NCBI RefSeq assembly: GCF_902804475.1
Contig: NZ_CADCSU010000132.1
Span: 1-49,506 of the forward strand
Direction: 5' to 3'
From: Flavobacterium bizetiae
GTDB lineage: Bacteria; Bacteroidota; Bacteroidia; Flavobacteriales; Flavobacteriaceae
Length of the DNA stretch: 49,506 nt
Positions 24,696 through 33,329 of this stretch are shown here, one piece after another (positions within the stretch are counted from its first letter, which is position 1; the number at the start of each line of letters is the position of its first letter). The notes beneath the pieces are model-generated. The model had not been told where the DNA came from. It saw only the letters and a list, made by a program, of their open reading frames with translations, and did no database searches. Position numbers and translations under genes: made by a program.

Positions 24696-25754
24696 ATGGC
24701 AGGAAATAGCTACGGCACCCTATATAAAGTTACAACATTTGGAGAATCTCATGGTGAAGCTTTAGGCGGAATTATTGATGGTTGTCCATCAGGAATTGAA
24801 CTTGATTTAGAAGCAATTGAATTTGAAATGTCCCGAAGAAAACCAGGACAATCAGCAATTGTAACACAACGTAAAGAACCGGATGCAGTGCAGTTTTTGT
24901 CTGGTATTTTTGAAGGTAAAACTACCGGAACTCCTATAGGTTTTATTATCCCGAATACGAATCAGAAATCTGATGATTACTCTCATATAAAAGACAATTA
25001 CAGACCAAGTCATGCTGATTATGTATACGACCAAAAATATGGTTTTCGTGATTATCGCGGTGGCGGAAGAAGTTCTGCAAGAGAAACAGCAAGCAGAGTA
25101 GTAGCCGGGGCCATTGCAAAGCAAATGTTGCCGGAAATTAAAATTAATGCTTATGTTTCGTCTGTAGGGCCAATTCATTTAGATACACCATACCAGGATT
25201 TAGATTTTTCTAAAATAGAAAGTAATCCAGTTCGTTGTCCTGACGAAAAATCAGCAGCGATTATGGAAGAATACATTCGTGATATCCGCAAACAGGGAGA
25301 TACTGTTGGTGGAGTAGTTTCATGTGTAATTAAAAACGTTCCGGTTGGTTTAGGTGAGCCGGTTTTTGATAAACTTCATGCTGAATTAGGAAAAGCAATG
25401 CTTTCTATCAATGCTGTAAAAGGTTTTGAGTACGGAAGCGGATTTTCTGGTTCTGAAATGAAAGGAAGTGAACACAACGATTTATACAATCCTGACGGAA
25501 CAACAAAAACAAATCTATCAGGAGGAATTCAGGGCGGAATAAGCAACGGAATGGATATTTACTTTAGGGTAGCTTTTAAACCTGTTGCGACTATCATGCA
25601 AACTCAGGATTCATTAGATAATAAAGGAAACATAACACCAATGACGGGTAAAGGCCGTCATGATCCGTGTGTTGTGCCGCGTGCCGTGCCTATTGTAGAG
25701 GCTATGGCAGCAATTGTTTTGGCTGATTTTTATTTAATCAACAAAACATATTAA
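24696..25754 (+). CDS. aroC: Chorismate synthase
   Basis: A 352-residue FMN-dependent enzyme converting 5-enolpyruvylshikimate 3-phosphate to chorismate, the end of the shikimate pathway. Signatures are TFGESHGEALGGIIDGCP at residues 9-26, the FRDYRGGGRSSARETASR segment (about 112-129), and the C-terminal GRHDPCVVPRAVPIVEAM. Length is normal (350-390). It stands alone, 50 nt before a symporter gene on the same strand, with no other aro genes in the window. A -7-like box lies just upstream. Assignment is secure from three diagnostic motifs. Confidence 0.97.
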   Translation: MAGNSYGTLYKVTTFGESHGEALGGIIDGCPSGIELDLEAIEFEMSRRKPGQSAIVTQRKEPDAVQFLSGIFEGKTTGTPIGFIIPNTNQKSDDYSHIKDNYRPSHADYVYDQKYGFRDYRGGGRSSARETASRVVAGAIAKQMLPEIKINAYVSSVGPIHLDTPYQDLDFSKIESNPVRCPDEKSAAIMEEYIRDIRKQGDTVGGVVSCVIKNVPVGLGEPVFDKLHAELGKAMLSINAVKGFEYGSGFSGSEMKGSEHNDLYNPDGTTKTNLSGGIQGGISNGMDIYFRVAFKPVATIMQTQDSLDNKGNITPMTGKGRHDPCVVPRAVPIVEAMAAIVLADFYLINKTY

Positions 25755-25806
25755 TAAAAATTAAGACAGTGAGGGTCTTAATATTTTAATTCTAAATAAA
25801 AAATTA

Positions 25807-27093
25807 ATGCAAGTAACAGAAACTAAAAAAAAATCATTCCTTAAAGGGTTAACTGGGCAAATAGTAATTGCAATGGTGCTTGGGGCAGCGTTAGGAATTG
25901 TGATTCATAACTCAATTTCGCAGGAAGCTGCACTGTCTTTTAGTAATAAAATAAAAATGCTTGCAACGATCTTTATCAGATTAGTGCAAATGATTATTGC
26001 TCCTTTAGTTTTTACTACATTAGTAGTAGGAATTGCAAAACTGGGTGATATAAAAACGGTGGGAAGAATTGGAGGAAAAGCACTTGCGTGGTTTTTTACA
26101 GCTTCTTTCGTGTCCTTATTGATTGGATTATTTTTTGTGAACGTTTTAGAACCTGGAGTTGGTTTAAAATTAGAGCACGTAGATATGGCTGCGGCTTCTG
26201 AAGTTACAGCAAAAACAAAAATATTATCGGTTGAAAATTTCGTAGAGCATATTGTTCCTAAAAGTATTTTTGAGGCAATGGCAACCAATGAAATTTTACA
26301 AATTGTAATATTCTCTATCTTTTTTGGTTTAGCAGCAGCTTCATTAGGAAGTACAGTAAAACCAATTATAAATGCTTTTGATAAAGCGTCGCATATTGTT
26401 TTAAAAATGGTAAACTATGTAATGAACTTTGCTCCAATTGGGGTATTTGGTGCTATTGCAGGAGTTTTTGCTATTAGAGATGCAGAAGAATTGATCATTA
26501 CTTATTTTAAATTTTTCGGATCATTCTTAGTCGGAATCAGTACATTATGGGTAGTCTTGATTCTTGTAGGGTATATGTTCCTTAAAGGAAGAATGACGGA
26601 GTTATTAAAACGTATTGTTGGGCCATTAGCAATTGCTTTTGGAACAACAAGTAGTGAAGCAGTTTTTCCTAAATTAACGGAAGAATTAGAAGATTTTGGT
26701 GTAAAAAACAAAATTGTAGCATTTATGTTACCGTTGGGTTATTCGTTTAACCTTGACGGAAGTATGATGTACATGACTTTTGCCAGTATTTTTATTGCTC
26801 AGTTTTATGGTGTTCACTTAGATTTAGGAACGCAAATGGCAATGCTTTTGGTTTTAATGTTAACCAGTAAAGGTATTGCAGGTGTGCCAAGAGCAAGTTT
26901 AGTAATCGTTGCGGCTACTTGTGGTATGTTTAAAATTCCTGTAGAAGGAATCGCCCTGATCTTGCCAATTGATCACTTTTGTGATATGTTCAGAAGTGCT
27001 ACCAATGTTTTAGGTAATGCTTTAGCAACTTCGGTTGTAGGACAATGGGAAGATGATAAAGAAGATACTATTGAAGGACTTGAAGAAGTATAG
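25807..27093 (+). CDS. Dicarboxylate/amino acid:cation symporter (DAACS family)
   Basis: A 428-residue inner-membrane protein with about eight transmembrane helices and two re-entrant hairpins. Family landmarks are the serine-rich hairpin AFGTTSSEAVFPK (about residues 278-290), the NLDGSMMYM segment in TM7, and the second hairpin SKGIAGVPRASLV. Relatives (GltP, GltPh, DctA) import glutamate, aspartate or C4-dicarboxylates with Na+ or H+. Substrate-specificity residues in TM8 (around ILPIDHFCDMFRSATNVLGN, with Asp and Arg) cannot be resolved to one substrate by eye. It follows aroC by 52 nt and ends in a strong terminator. Confidence 0.92.
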   Translation: MQVTETKKKSFLKGLTGQIVIAMVLGAALGIVIHNSISQEAALSFSNKIKMLATIFIRLVQMIIAPLVFTTLVVGIAKLGDIKTVGRIGGKALAWFFTASFVSLLIGLFFVNVLEPGVGLKLEHVDMAAASEVTAKTKILSVENFVEHIVPKSIFEAMATNEILQIVIFSIFFGLAAASLGSTVKPIINAFDKASHIVLKMVNYVMNFAPIGVFGAIAGVFAIRDAEELIITYFKFFGSFLVGISTLWVVLILVGYMFLKGRMTELLKRIVGPLAIAFGTTSSEAVFPKLTEELEDFGVKNKIVAFMLPLGYSFNLDGSMMYMTFASIFIAQFYGVHLDLGTQMAMLLVLMLTSKGIAGVPRASLVIVAATCGMFKIPVEGIALILPIDHFCDMFRSATNVLGNALATSVVGQWEDDKEDTIEGLEEV

Positions 27094-27125
27094 TCCGGAA
27101 AATTAATTGATACTTTTTAAATAAA

Positions 27126-27162
27126 AAACCGTAATGAGAATGCTTTCATTACGGTTTTTTAT
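27126..27162 (+). terminator. Terminator after the symporter gene
   Basis: The hairpin aaaccgtaatga/tcattacggttt is followed by ttttattt, 30 nt after the stop. Confidence 0.88.
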
Positions 27163-27271
27163 TTATTGCTATTTGTGATTGCTTAGAATCATGATAAGTA
27201 GGATAAAAATATTGATTATTATTACTTTACGTTATCAAAAAACATACTGCTATTTTGAACTTATAAAAATG

Positions 27272-27279
27272 TATATTTG
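27272..27279 (+). promoter_or_regulatory. Likely -7 box for the hybrid kinase gene
   Basis: TATATTTG matches TAnnTTTG and ends 19 nt before the ATG at 27299. It lies inside the longer open frame, which supports the downstream start. Confidence 0.5.
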
Positions 27280-27298
27280 GATAAACATTTCCCAAATT

Positions 27299-29497
27299 AT
27301 GTCTTATTACAGGTTTTATTTTTTAGTTTTTGTTTTTCTAAATTTATTTTGTCCTGAGCTCGTTGCTCAGACTGGTAGCGTATCAAATGAAATAGTTAAA
27401 GATTTAACCAAAGAAGCCTGTGATTTTTTAGATGATACCAATTACGAAAAGTCTTTAGAGAAATCCGGTATAGCCTTACAGCACGCTTTTAATATAAAAA
27501 ATGATACCTTAATTTCCCGAAATTACAATATCATAGCAATTAACTTTCATGAGTTGGGAGAACTTGATAAAGCAGATTTTTTTTACCACAAAGCTTTATC
27601 TTATGCTAAAAGATCTAATATCGTTAGTTTACGAATGATGATTACCAGTAATTTAGGGAACTTGTGCTTTTTTGAAAGAAAATTATACAGAGACGGAATT
27701 GCTTATTACAAAGAATCATTAAAATTTGGCGATAACTCAAAATATGCTGAAGAAGTTGCGATAACCAACCTTAACATCGTTTGGTCTTATTTTAAGATTG
27801 GAAATTTTAAAGAAGGCTTGCCTTACCTGAAGTATATCAATAAAAATCAGAACGATTTAAAAGGAAAGTCAAATGATATTGCGTTGAATTTTTTAAACGG
27901 AATGTATTGGTCGAATGAAAATAAAAACGATAAGGCAGATAAATATTTTTCAAAAGCCATTTCTTATGGAGAGTCTATAGATGAAAAAACAGATTTGTTG
28001 TATGCGTATTTAGAGTATTCGAAGTTTTTAAATAAGATTGGTAAGTTTGAAGATGCTTATAAAAATATGCTGTCTTACAATACGATCCGGGATGAAATGA
28101 CCAATAAAGAAAAACTCAAGCGCGCTTCGATTGCGGGTTTTAATCTTGAGTTAGACGAGTACAAAAGACAAATTGATAAAATCGAAAATGAAAAAGATTC
28201 GCAATATCAAAGTCTGAAAAAATCCAGGATTATTGTCATCTTGTTTGTGCTGATCTCCTTCATACTTGTTTTTCTTATCATTACGCTGATTAAAAATATC
28301 AAGTTTAAGAAAAAGCACAATTTAGAGCTTCTAAGGGCTAAAGAAATTGCAGAGGAAGCCTCGATGCTTAAAACCCAATTTATTTCGACTATAAGCCACG
28401 AATTGCGTACTCCGTTGTATGGTGTAGTCGGAATTACGAATATGCTGCTTGAAGAACACAAAGAATTGTCAAGAAGCCAGCATTTAAGTTCCTTAAAATT
28501 TTCCGCCCGATATTTATTGTCATTAGTAAACGACATTCTTCAAATTAATAAAATTGAAGAAAATAAAGTAGTATTAGAGAATCTGACCTTTAATATTTCG
28601 GATGAAATTACAATGATCAAAAATTCCCTTTCGTTTTTATCTCAAAAAAACAACAATACCATATCCGTATCTATTGATCCTGAGATTCCGGAATATTTAA
28701 TTGGAGATAAATTAAGGCTGGCGCAAATCCTGATGAATTTAGTGAGCAATGCCTTAAAATTTACCAAAGATGGGGAAGTCGAAATCATTGTAAAACTCAA
28801 TAAGATAGAAGGAAAGATGTATTATCTTGATTTTTTAATTAAGGATAATGGCGTTGGAATTGCGATCGTTGATCAGGGTAAAATCTTCGAAAAATTTGTT
28901 CAGGTAGGCAGAAAAGACGAAGATTATCAGGGAACAGGATTAGGACTGAGTATTGTAAAACGATTACTTGGACTTTTTGGAAGTACAATTAGTTTAAAAA
29001 GTAATATTGGCGAAGGAACTTCATTTTCGTTTGTGATTCCTTTTGAGCATGATCCGCAAAAGACTAAAAAGATTATAGATGAAATCGAAGTAGATTTAAC
29101 GTCGAGCGATGTTTATAAAATACTGATTGTCGAGGATAATCTGATCAATCAGCTGGTTACCAAGAAAATTATCGAAAAGAATAATTATATCTGTAAAGTC
29201 GTTGATGATGGTTTTGGAGCTTTAGAAATATTAGACAAAGAGGATTTTGATCTTATTTTAATGGATATTAATATGCCTTTGATGAATGGATTTGAAACGA
29301 CTAAAAGAATTCGTTTAAAAGGCATAAAAACGCCTATTGTAGCCTTAACCGCTTTTGATAAAGATGAAATAACAGATGAAGCAATTTCGTCAGGAATGAG
29401 CGATATTATCATCAAACCTTTTGAGCCGGTAAAATTGTTTAAAATTATAAGTTACTTAATACACGAAGCAAAAAGCGAGACGAGTATAAAAAACTAA
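27299..29497 (+). CDS. TPR-containing hybrid sensor histidine kinase/response regulator
   Basis: A 732-residue membrane-bound kinase. In order: a signal-like hydrophobic N terminus (residues 1-24, to ELVAQ), a periplasmic TPR-like helical region (about 30-300), one transmembrane helix (about 310-331), HisKA with FISTISHELRTPLYG (phosphorylated His367), HATPase_c with NALKF, DNGVGI and GTGLGLSIVKRLL, and a receiver domain with ILIVEDNLINQ and acceptor Asp656 in LILMDINMP. There is no DNA-binding output, so the phosphate probably moves to an Hpt protein or elsewhere. The frame opens at 27179, but the ATG at 27299 starts the signal segment and follows a -7 box. The cue is unknown. Confidence 0.92.
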   Translation: MSYYRFYFLVFVFLNLFCPELVAQTGSVSNEIVKDLTKEACDFLDDTNYEKSLEKSGIALQHAFNIKNDTLISRNYNIIAINFHELGELDKADFFYHKALSYAKRSNIVSLRMMITSNLGNLCFFERKLYRDGIAYYKESLKFGDNSKYAEEVAITNLNIVWSYFKIGNFKEGLPYLKYINKNQNDLKGKSNDIALNFLNGMYWSNENKNDKADKYFSKAISYGESIDEKTDLLYAYLEYSKFLNKIGKFEDAYKNMLSYNTIRDEMTNKEKLKRASIAGFNLELDEYKRQIDKIENEKDSQYQSLKKSRIIVILFVLISFILVFLIITLIKNIKFKKKHNLELLRAKEIAEEASMLKTQFISTISHELRTPLYGVVGITNMLLEEHKELSRSQHLSSLKFSARYLLSLVNDILQINKIEENKVVLENLTFNISDEITMIKNSLSFLSQKNNNTISVSIDPEIPEYLIGDKLRLAQILMNLVSNALKFTKDGEVEIIVKLNKIEGKMYYLDFLIKDNGVGIAIVDQGKIFEKFVQVGRKDEDYQGTGLGLSIVKRLLGLFGSTISLKSNIGEGTSFSFVIPFEHDPQKTKKIIDEIEVDLTSSDVYKILIVEDNLINQLVTKKIIEKNNYICKVVDDGFGALEILDKEDFDLILMDINMPLMNGFETTKRIRLKGIKTPIVALTAFDKDEITDEAISSGMSDIIIKPFEPVKLFKIISYLIHEAKSETSIKN

Positions 29498-29597
29498 ACA
29501 CGAATTTCAGCAATCGCTGCTAAAATCTCTCTTGTTAAATTAATTTACAAATTAATTTAAACGATCGAAATTGGTGCAGATTTTTGAAATTCGTGTT
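29497..29597. repeat. Inverted repeat, aacacgaatttca family, copy 1
   Basis: The arms aacacgaatttca (29497-29509) and tgaaattcgtgtt (29585-29597) are exact inverted copies about 75 nt apart, with inner aattaattt palindromes. It lies between two convergent genes. The same arm sequence is found at 34581-34641. Confidence 0.8.
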
Positions 29598-29628
29598 CGG
29601 AATTATTTAAAATATTTAGCTGATACGA

Positions 29629-30882
29629 TTAATACCAGCGTTTTTTATTTTGTTTAGAAGCGTTTGATTTTCTTGATTTATGAGCGCCGCCGCTTCGGTT
29701 TGAGTTTTTAGGCTTTTCTTTTGCTGCTTCTTCAGGACTTCCGGCATGCCATTGATAAGGATGATCTGTAATTGTTTTTACATCTACTTTTATCAATTTC
29801 TGAATATCTTTCCAGTAACCGTGTTCGTCTTTACTACAAAACGAAATCGCAACTCCTCCGTTTCCGGCACGACCTGTACGTCCAATTCTATGCACGTAAG
29901 TTTCAGGAATGTTAGGTAAATCAAAGTTGATTACGAATGGTAATTGATCAATATCAATTCCCCTTGCAGCAATATCAGTCGCCACAAGAACGCCAACTTC
30001 TTTATTTTTAAAAGCATCTAAAACGCGTTGTCTTGCATTTTGTGATTTATCTCCGTGAATAGCTTCAGCAGGAATATCTTTTTTACGCAATGCTTTTACA
30101 ACATTATCAGCTCCGTGTTTGGTTCTTGAGAAAACCAAAACGTTTGATAATTCTTCGTTTTTTATAAGGTGGTAAAGTAAATTTCTTTTTTCTGTTTTTT
30201 CAACAAAATAAACACGTTGCTCTACATTTTCTGCTGTTGAGGAAACTGGAGAAACTTCAACTTTTGCAGGATCTTGCAGAAACATTTCGGCTAATTCGCG
30301 AATAGCAATTGGCATTGTAGCCGAAAATAATAAAGTCTGACGGTTTTTAGGCGTTAGTTTTACGATCTTTTTTACATCGTTTATAAAACCCATGTCCAGC
30401 ATTTGATCGGCCTCGTCTAAAACTAAAGTATGCAAATGATCCAGGTCAAGGAAACCTTGTTTTTGTAAATCTAATAATCTTCCTGGTGTAGCGACTAAAA
30501 TGTCAACTCCGTTTTTCAACGCGTCAACTTGCGGGTTTTGCGATACTCCACCAAAAATCGTCAATTGAGTCAGGTTAGTATATTTGGCATAAGTATCAAA
30601 ACTTTGTCCAATTTGAACCGCTAATTCACGAGTTGGAGTTACTATAAGGGCACGAATTACTTTTGCTTTTTTTGATGAGCCTACAATTCGGTGTAATTGA
30701 TGTATGATTGGGATGGCAAATGCAGCAGTTTTTCCTGTACCGGTTTGGGCACAACCAATTAAATCCCTTCCTGCCAAAACAATCGGAATAGATTGTTCCT
30801 GAATAGGAGTAGGGTTTAGGTAGCCTTCTTCAAATACGGCTTTTTGTATACTTTTTGAAAGTGATAAATCTTCGAATAACAT
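29629..30882 (-). CDS. DEAD-box RNA helicase, RhlE-like
   Basis: A 417-residue ATP-dependent RNA helicase. Motifs are the Q motif PTPIQEQSIP (about residues 22-31), Walker A CAQTGTGKTAAF (about 44-55), PTRELA, the DEAD box in LVLDEADQMLDMG (about 153-165), SAT (motif III), ATDIAARGIDID, and motif VI HRIGRTGRAG (about 333-342). The C terminus after about residue 375 is short, Lys/Arg/Ser-rich and likely disordered, as in RhlE-type proteins. Expected roles are ribosome assembly or RNA turnover, often in the cold. It is a single-gene unit, convergent with the hybrid kinase, with a -7-like box upstream. Confidence 0.93.
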   Translation of the reverse strand: MLFEDLSLSKSIQKAVFEEGYLNPTPIQEQSIPIVLAGRDLIGCAQTGTGKTAAFAIPIIHQLHRIVGSSKKAKVIRALIVTPTRELAVQIGQSFDTYAKYTNLTQLTIFGGVSQNPQVDALKNGVDILVATPGRLLDLQKQGFLDLDHLHTLVLDEADQMLDMGFINDVKKIVKLTPKNRQTLLFSATMPIAIRELAEMFLQDPAKVEVSPVSSTAENVEQRVYFVEKTEKRNLLYHLIKNEELSNVLVFSRTKHGADNVVKALRKKDIPAEAIHGDKSQNARQRVLDAFKNKEVGVLVATDIAARGIDIDQLPFVINFDLPNIPETYVHRIGRTGRAGNGGVAISFCSKDEHGYWKDIQKLIKVDVKTITDHPYQWHAGSPEEAAKEKPKNSNRSGGAHKSRKSNASKQNKKRWY

Positions 30883-30926
30883 ATCTTAGGTATTAAGAAT
30901 TTAGTTTTAAGTACTAAAATTCTGTG

Positions 30927-30934
30927 CAAAGATA
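30927..30934 (-). promoter_or_regulatory. Possible -7 box for the helicase gene
   Basis: On the minus strand it reads TATCTTTG, a TAnnTTTG match followed by cac. It would give a 5' leader of about 38 nt. The -33 element is not evident. Confidence 0.45.
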
Positions 30935-31015
30935 GGTTTATTCGATCAATCGTTTATTTGATTCTTGTTTTATTTGGCAAATGAACTCGTTTTCAGTACG
31001 TCATCTTCCGGTAAA

Positions 31016-32053
31016 TTACTCTTTTTCGTTATTGGCTTTAATGAAATCAGTTACTAAATAACCAATCAATTTTCCAATTAAATTATTGTTAGGAGAATCC
31101 GCTAAATCTGGTGCGCCTTCGCAAATATGCAAATAAGTAGCGTTTTTATTTTGTCCGAAAAAGGAAATGAACTGACGTAATTCTTCTACCGAAAACCCGC
31201 TTATTGTCATAGCGCTGCTGGCAATATTAGGAATCGCATCCAGATCAATTTCAATACCAAAAGAATCGGTTTTTATAAATTCTAATGCTAAAGCCATTTC
31301 TCTGTCAAAGTCTTTTTCTTTACGAATGTTTACACTGTCGTAAGTATTGTAACGAACGCGGTCTTCTAATTTTTTGATAATGTCTAAAACACTTTTGGAT
31401 GTATAGTTTTCGTGTAAACCAAAGATGAAATATTTTTTCAGGAAACCTTCTTCGTAAGCATAAGAAAATCCGTTTCCGCTATGACGGCCTTCCAGAATCC
31501 TGAAATCAGAATGGGCATCAAAATTTATGGCATTTATAGGTTTTCCTTTGGCTAAAGCCGAACCTTTTATATTTCCGTAAGCATTATTATGACCTCCGCC
31601 TATGATAATAGGAGTTTTTCCTGCTTTGATGATCGTAAAGATAATATGCGAAACCTCTTTATCAACTTTTTCAACTAACTGACTTAATTTTGATCTGTCG
31701 TCGATATCATTAAAATCCAGATTTTCGACCTCACGCATTTCTTCGGCAACATTAATATGTCCTAAAACAATAATCTGGCTTCCTTTAGAAAAACGATTGT
31801 GTTGTATGTTGGCAATACTCTTTATGGCGCTTTCCCATGCCGATGCTGCACCGGGTCTGCCGTAATTGGCGCGCACACCAATATCCTCCGGAATTCCGAG
31901 TAATACATATTTAGCTTCGCTTTCTTTTAGAAAAGTAATTTTATCAACTCCTTTAGGAATGATAATCATCTTTTCTCCAAATTTTATTTCACCACTTCGA
32001 TGATTTGTAACTTTTGCTAAATCATTAATAGTAAACGGGACTAATTTCTCCAT
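31016..32053 (-). CDS. hutG: Arginase-family protein, probable formimidoylglutamase
   Basis: A 345-residue ureohydrolase-fold enzyme. The binuclear manganese site is visible as GGGHNNAYGN (His at about residue 155), NFDAHSDFR (about 176-184) and EIDLDAIP (about 274-281). Because hutI lies 1.3 kb away on the same strand, cleavage of N-formimidoyl-L-glutamate to glutamate and formamide is the best fit. Arginase or agmatinase remain possible from motifs alone; the first ligand motif reads GGGH rather than the more frequent GGDH. hutH and hutU are not in the window. It starts 98 nt from a divergent coiled-coil protein gene. Confidence 0.78.
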   Translation of the reverse strand: MEKLVPFTINDLAKVTNHRSGEIKFGEKMIIIPKGVDKITFLKESEAKYVLLGIPEDIGVRANYGRPGAASAWESAIKSIANIQHNRFSKGSQIIVLGHINVAEEMREVENLDFNDIDDRSKLSQLVEKVDKEVSHIIFTIIKAGKTPIIIGGGHNNAYGNIKGSALAKGKPINAINFDAHSDFRILEGRHSGNGFSYAYEEGFLKKYFIFGLHENYTSKSVLDIIKKLEDRVRYNTYDSVNIRKEKDFDREMALALEFIKTDSFGIEIDLDAIPNIASSAMTISGFSVEELRQFISFFGQNKNATYLHICEGAPDLADSPNNNLIGKLIGYLVTDFIKANNEKE

Positions 32054-32120
32054 GAAAAAAATTTATTTTCCAAAAATAATATAATTGTAGTAACTTACGT
32101 TATAACCTTATATTAATTCT

Positions 32121-32128
32121 TAAATTTG
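32121..32128 (+). promoter_or_regulatory. Possible promoter for the coiled-coil protein gene
   Basis: TAAATTTG matches TAnnTTTG, with TTA 18 nt upstream (32100-32102). The ATG is 24 nt downstream. Confidence 0.45.
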
Positions 32129-32151
32129 TTTTAAAGAAAATTATTTTAAAT

Positions 32152-33030
32152 ATGGAAAACCCAAAGAACAACAACTCAAGTCTAAAAGCGGTAATCGCAG
32201 TTTTAGCAGTCCTACTAATTGGTAGCTTAGTGTATATTTTTAAATTATCATCTGATACAGATGTAGTTAAGACGGAACTTACAACAACTTTAACAGAGAA
32301 AGAATCTGTTATGAAAGATCTGCAAGAGCTAAAAACAACTTATGATGCTGCAATCGCTGAAAATACTTCTATGTCTGATGAATTGATTCAGGAAAGAGAT
32401 AAAGTAGTGGCTTTGATGGATGATTTGAATAAATCAAAAGGTGATGTATCTAAATTTAGATCTCAAGTTCAGGCAATGCAAGGTAAAATGAAAACTTTAG
32501 TTGCTGAAAACGACGAATTGAAAAAGCAAAATGGTGTTTTAACAACTCAAAGAGATAGTACAATTGTAGTTTTAGGTGAGTCTAAGAAATATAATGAAGT
32601 ATTAGTTGGTCAAAACGAAGAATTGGCTAAAACTGTTGAAAAAGGTGCTAAGTTATCAATTTTGAATACTAAGACTGCTGCTTACAAATTAAGAAGCTCT
32701 GGTAAACAAATTGAAACAGACAAAGCAAGTCGTGCTGACGTTTTAAAAATTAGTTTTACTATTGCTGAAAACCAAATTGCTAAGTCAGGAGACAAAACGT
32801 ATTATGTACAAGTTATCGATTCTAAAAACAATGTTTTAGGTGAAAAGAAAACAGAAAACTTTGGTGAAAACACTTTGACTTATAGTTTTAAAACTACTGT
32901 AAAGTATGAAAATAAAACTGTAAATGTTGTAGAAGATTTACCAGGTAAAGATTTCGCTAAAGGAGCTTATTTTATCAATGTTTATGATAATGATGAATTA
33001 GTTTCTAAAACTAGTTTTAACTTAAGATAA
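32152..33030 (+). CDS. Membrane-anchored coiled-coil protein of unknown function
   Basis: A 292-residue protein with one N-terminal transmembrane helix (AVIAVLAVLLIGSLVYIF, about residues 13-30), then a long Glu/Lys-rich coiled coil (about 35-165), then a beta-rich C-terminal domain (about 170-292) with ISFTIAENQIAKSG and DKTYYVQVIDSKNNVLGEK. The topology suggests that the coiled coil and domain face the periplasm. Relatives in Flavobacterium are, from memory, annotated as hypothetical or loosely as chromosome-partitioning proteins; no ParA motif is present here. Codon use is of the well-expressed kind. It stands between hutG and hutI but on the opposite strand, and has its own terminator. 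Confidence 0.8.
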   Translation: MENPKNNNSSLKAVIAVLAVLLIGSLVYIFKLSSDTDVVKTELTTTLTEKESVMKDLQELKTTYDAAIAENTSMSDELIQERDKVVALMDDLNKSKGDVSKFRSQVQAMQGKMKTLVAENDELKKQNGVLTTQRDSTIVVLGESKKYNEVLVGQNEELAKTVEKGAKLSILNTKTAAYKLRSSGKQIETDKASRADVLKISFTIAENQIAKSGDKTYYVQVIDSKNNVLGEKKTENFGENTLTYSFKTTVKYENKTVNVVEDLPGKDFAKGAYFINVYDNDELVSKTSFNLR

Positions 33031-33067
33031 TACAACGTCGCTTAGGTAATAATACCACTAAAATATT

Positions 33068-33098
33068 AAAGGTCTGTGAGTTTCACAGACCTTTTTTT
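33068..33098 (+). terminator. Terminator after the coiled-coil protein gene
   Basis: The hairpin aaaggtctgtga/tcacagacctttt is followed by tttt, 38 nt after the stop. Confidence 0.88.
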
Positions 33099-33142
33099 AT
33101 GGCATAATTCGATCAGCAGTTGATAAAATATGCCGTCAGGCA

Positions 33143-33270
33143 TTAAATATTGGTAGAAAACAGAAATGGTACAATGAATTTAGCGTGCCGTAGGTACGGC
33201 AATAGCTAAAATTTATTGCGTACCTACGGCACGCTAAGGTATGCCGAAACTATATTTCTACCAATATTTA
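33143..33270. repeat. Nested palindrome, 16-bp outer and 18-bp inner arms
   Basis: The outer arms taaatattggtagaaa (33144-33159) and tttctaccaatattta (33255-33270), and the inner arms tagcgtgccgtaggtacg (33181-33198) and cgtacctacggcacgcta (33219-33236), are exact inverted copies. The inner stem continues past a one-base bulge. The flanks gcattaa and tagtgcc also pair in part. It lies between convergent genes. Confidence 0.9.
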
Positions 33271-33329
33271 GTGCCTAATGGCACAAATTGCAGATTCTCA
33301 ATTCCTCATTACGTAAAAGAAAATTTCTT

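Noticed and set aside
25905..26288. 127-codon open frame antisense to the symporter gene
   Set aside because: The composition is the mirror of transmembrane codons and the real gene has three diagnostic motifs; a shadow frame.
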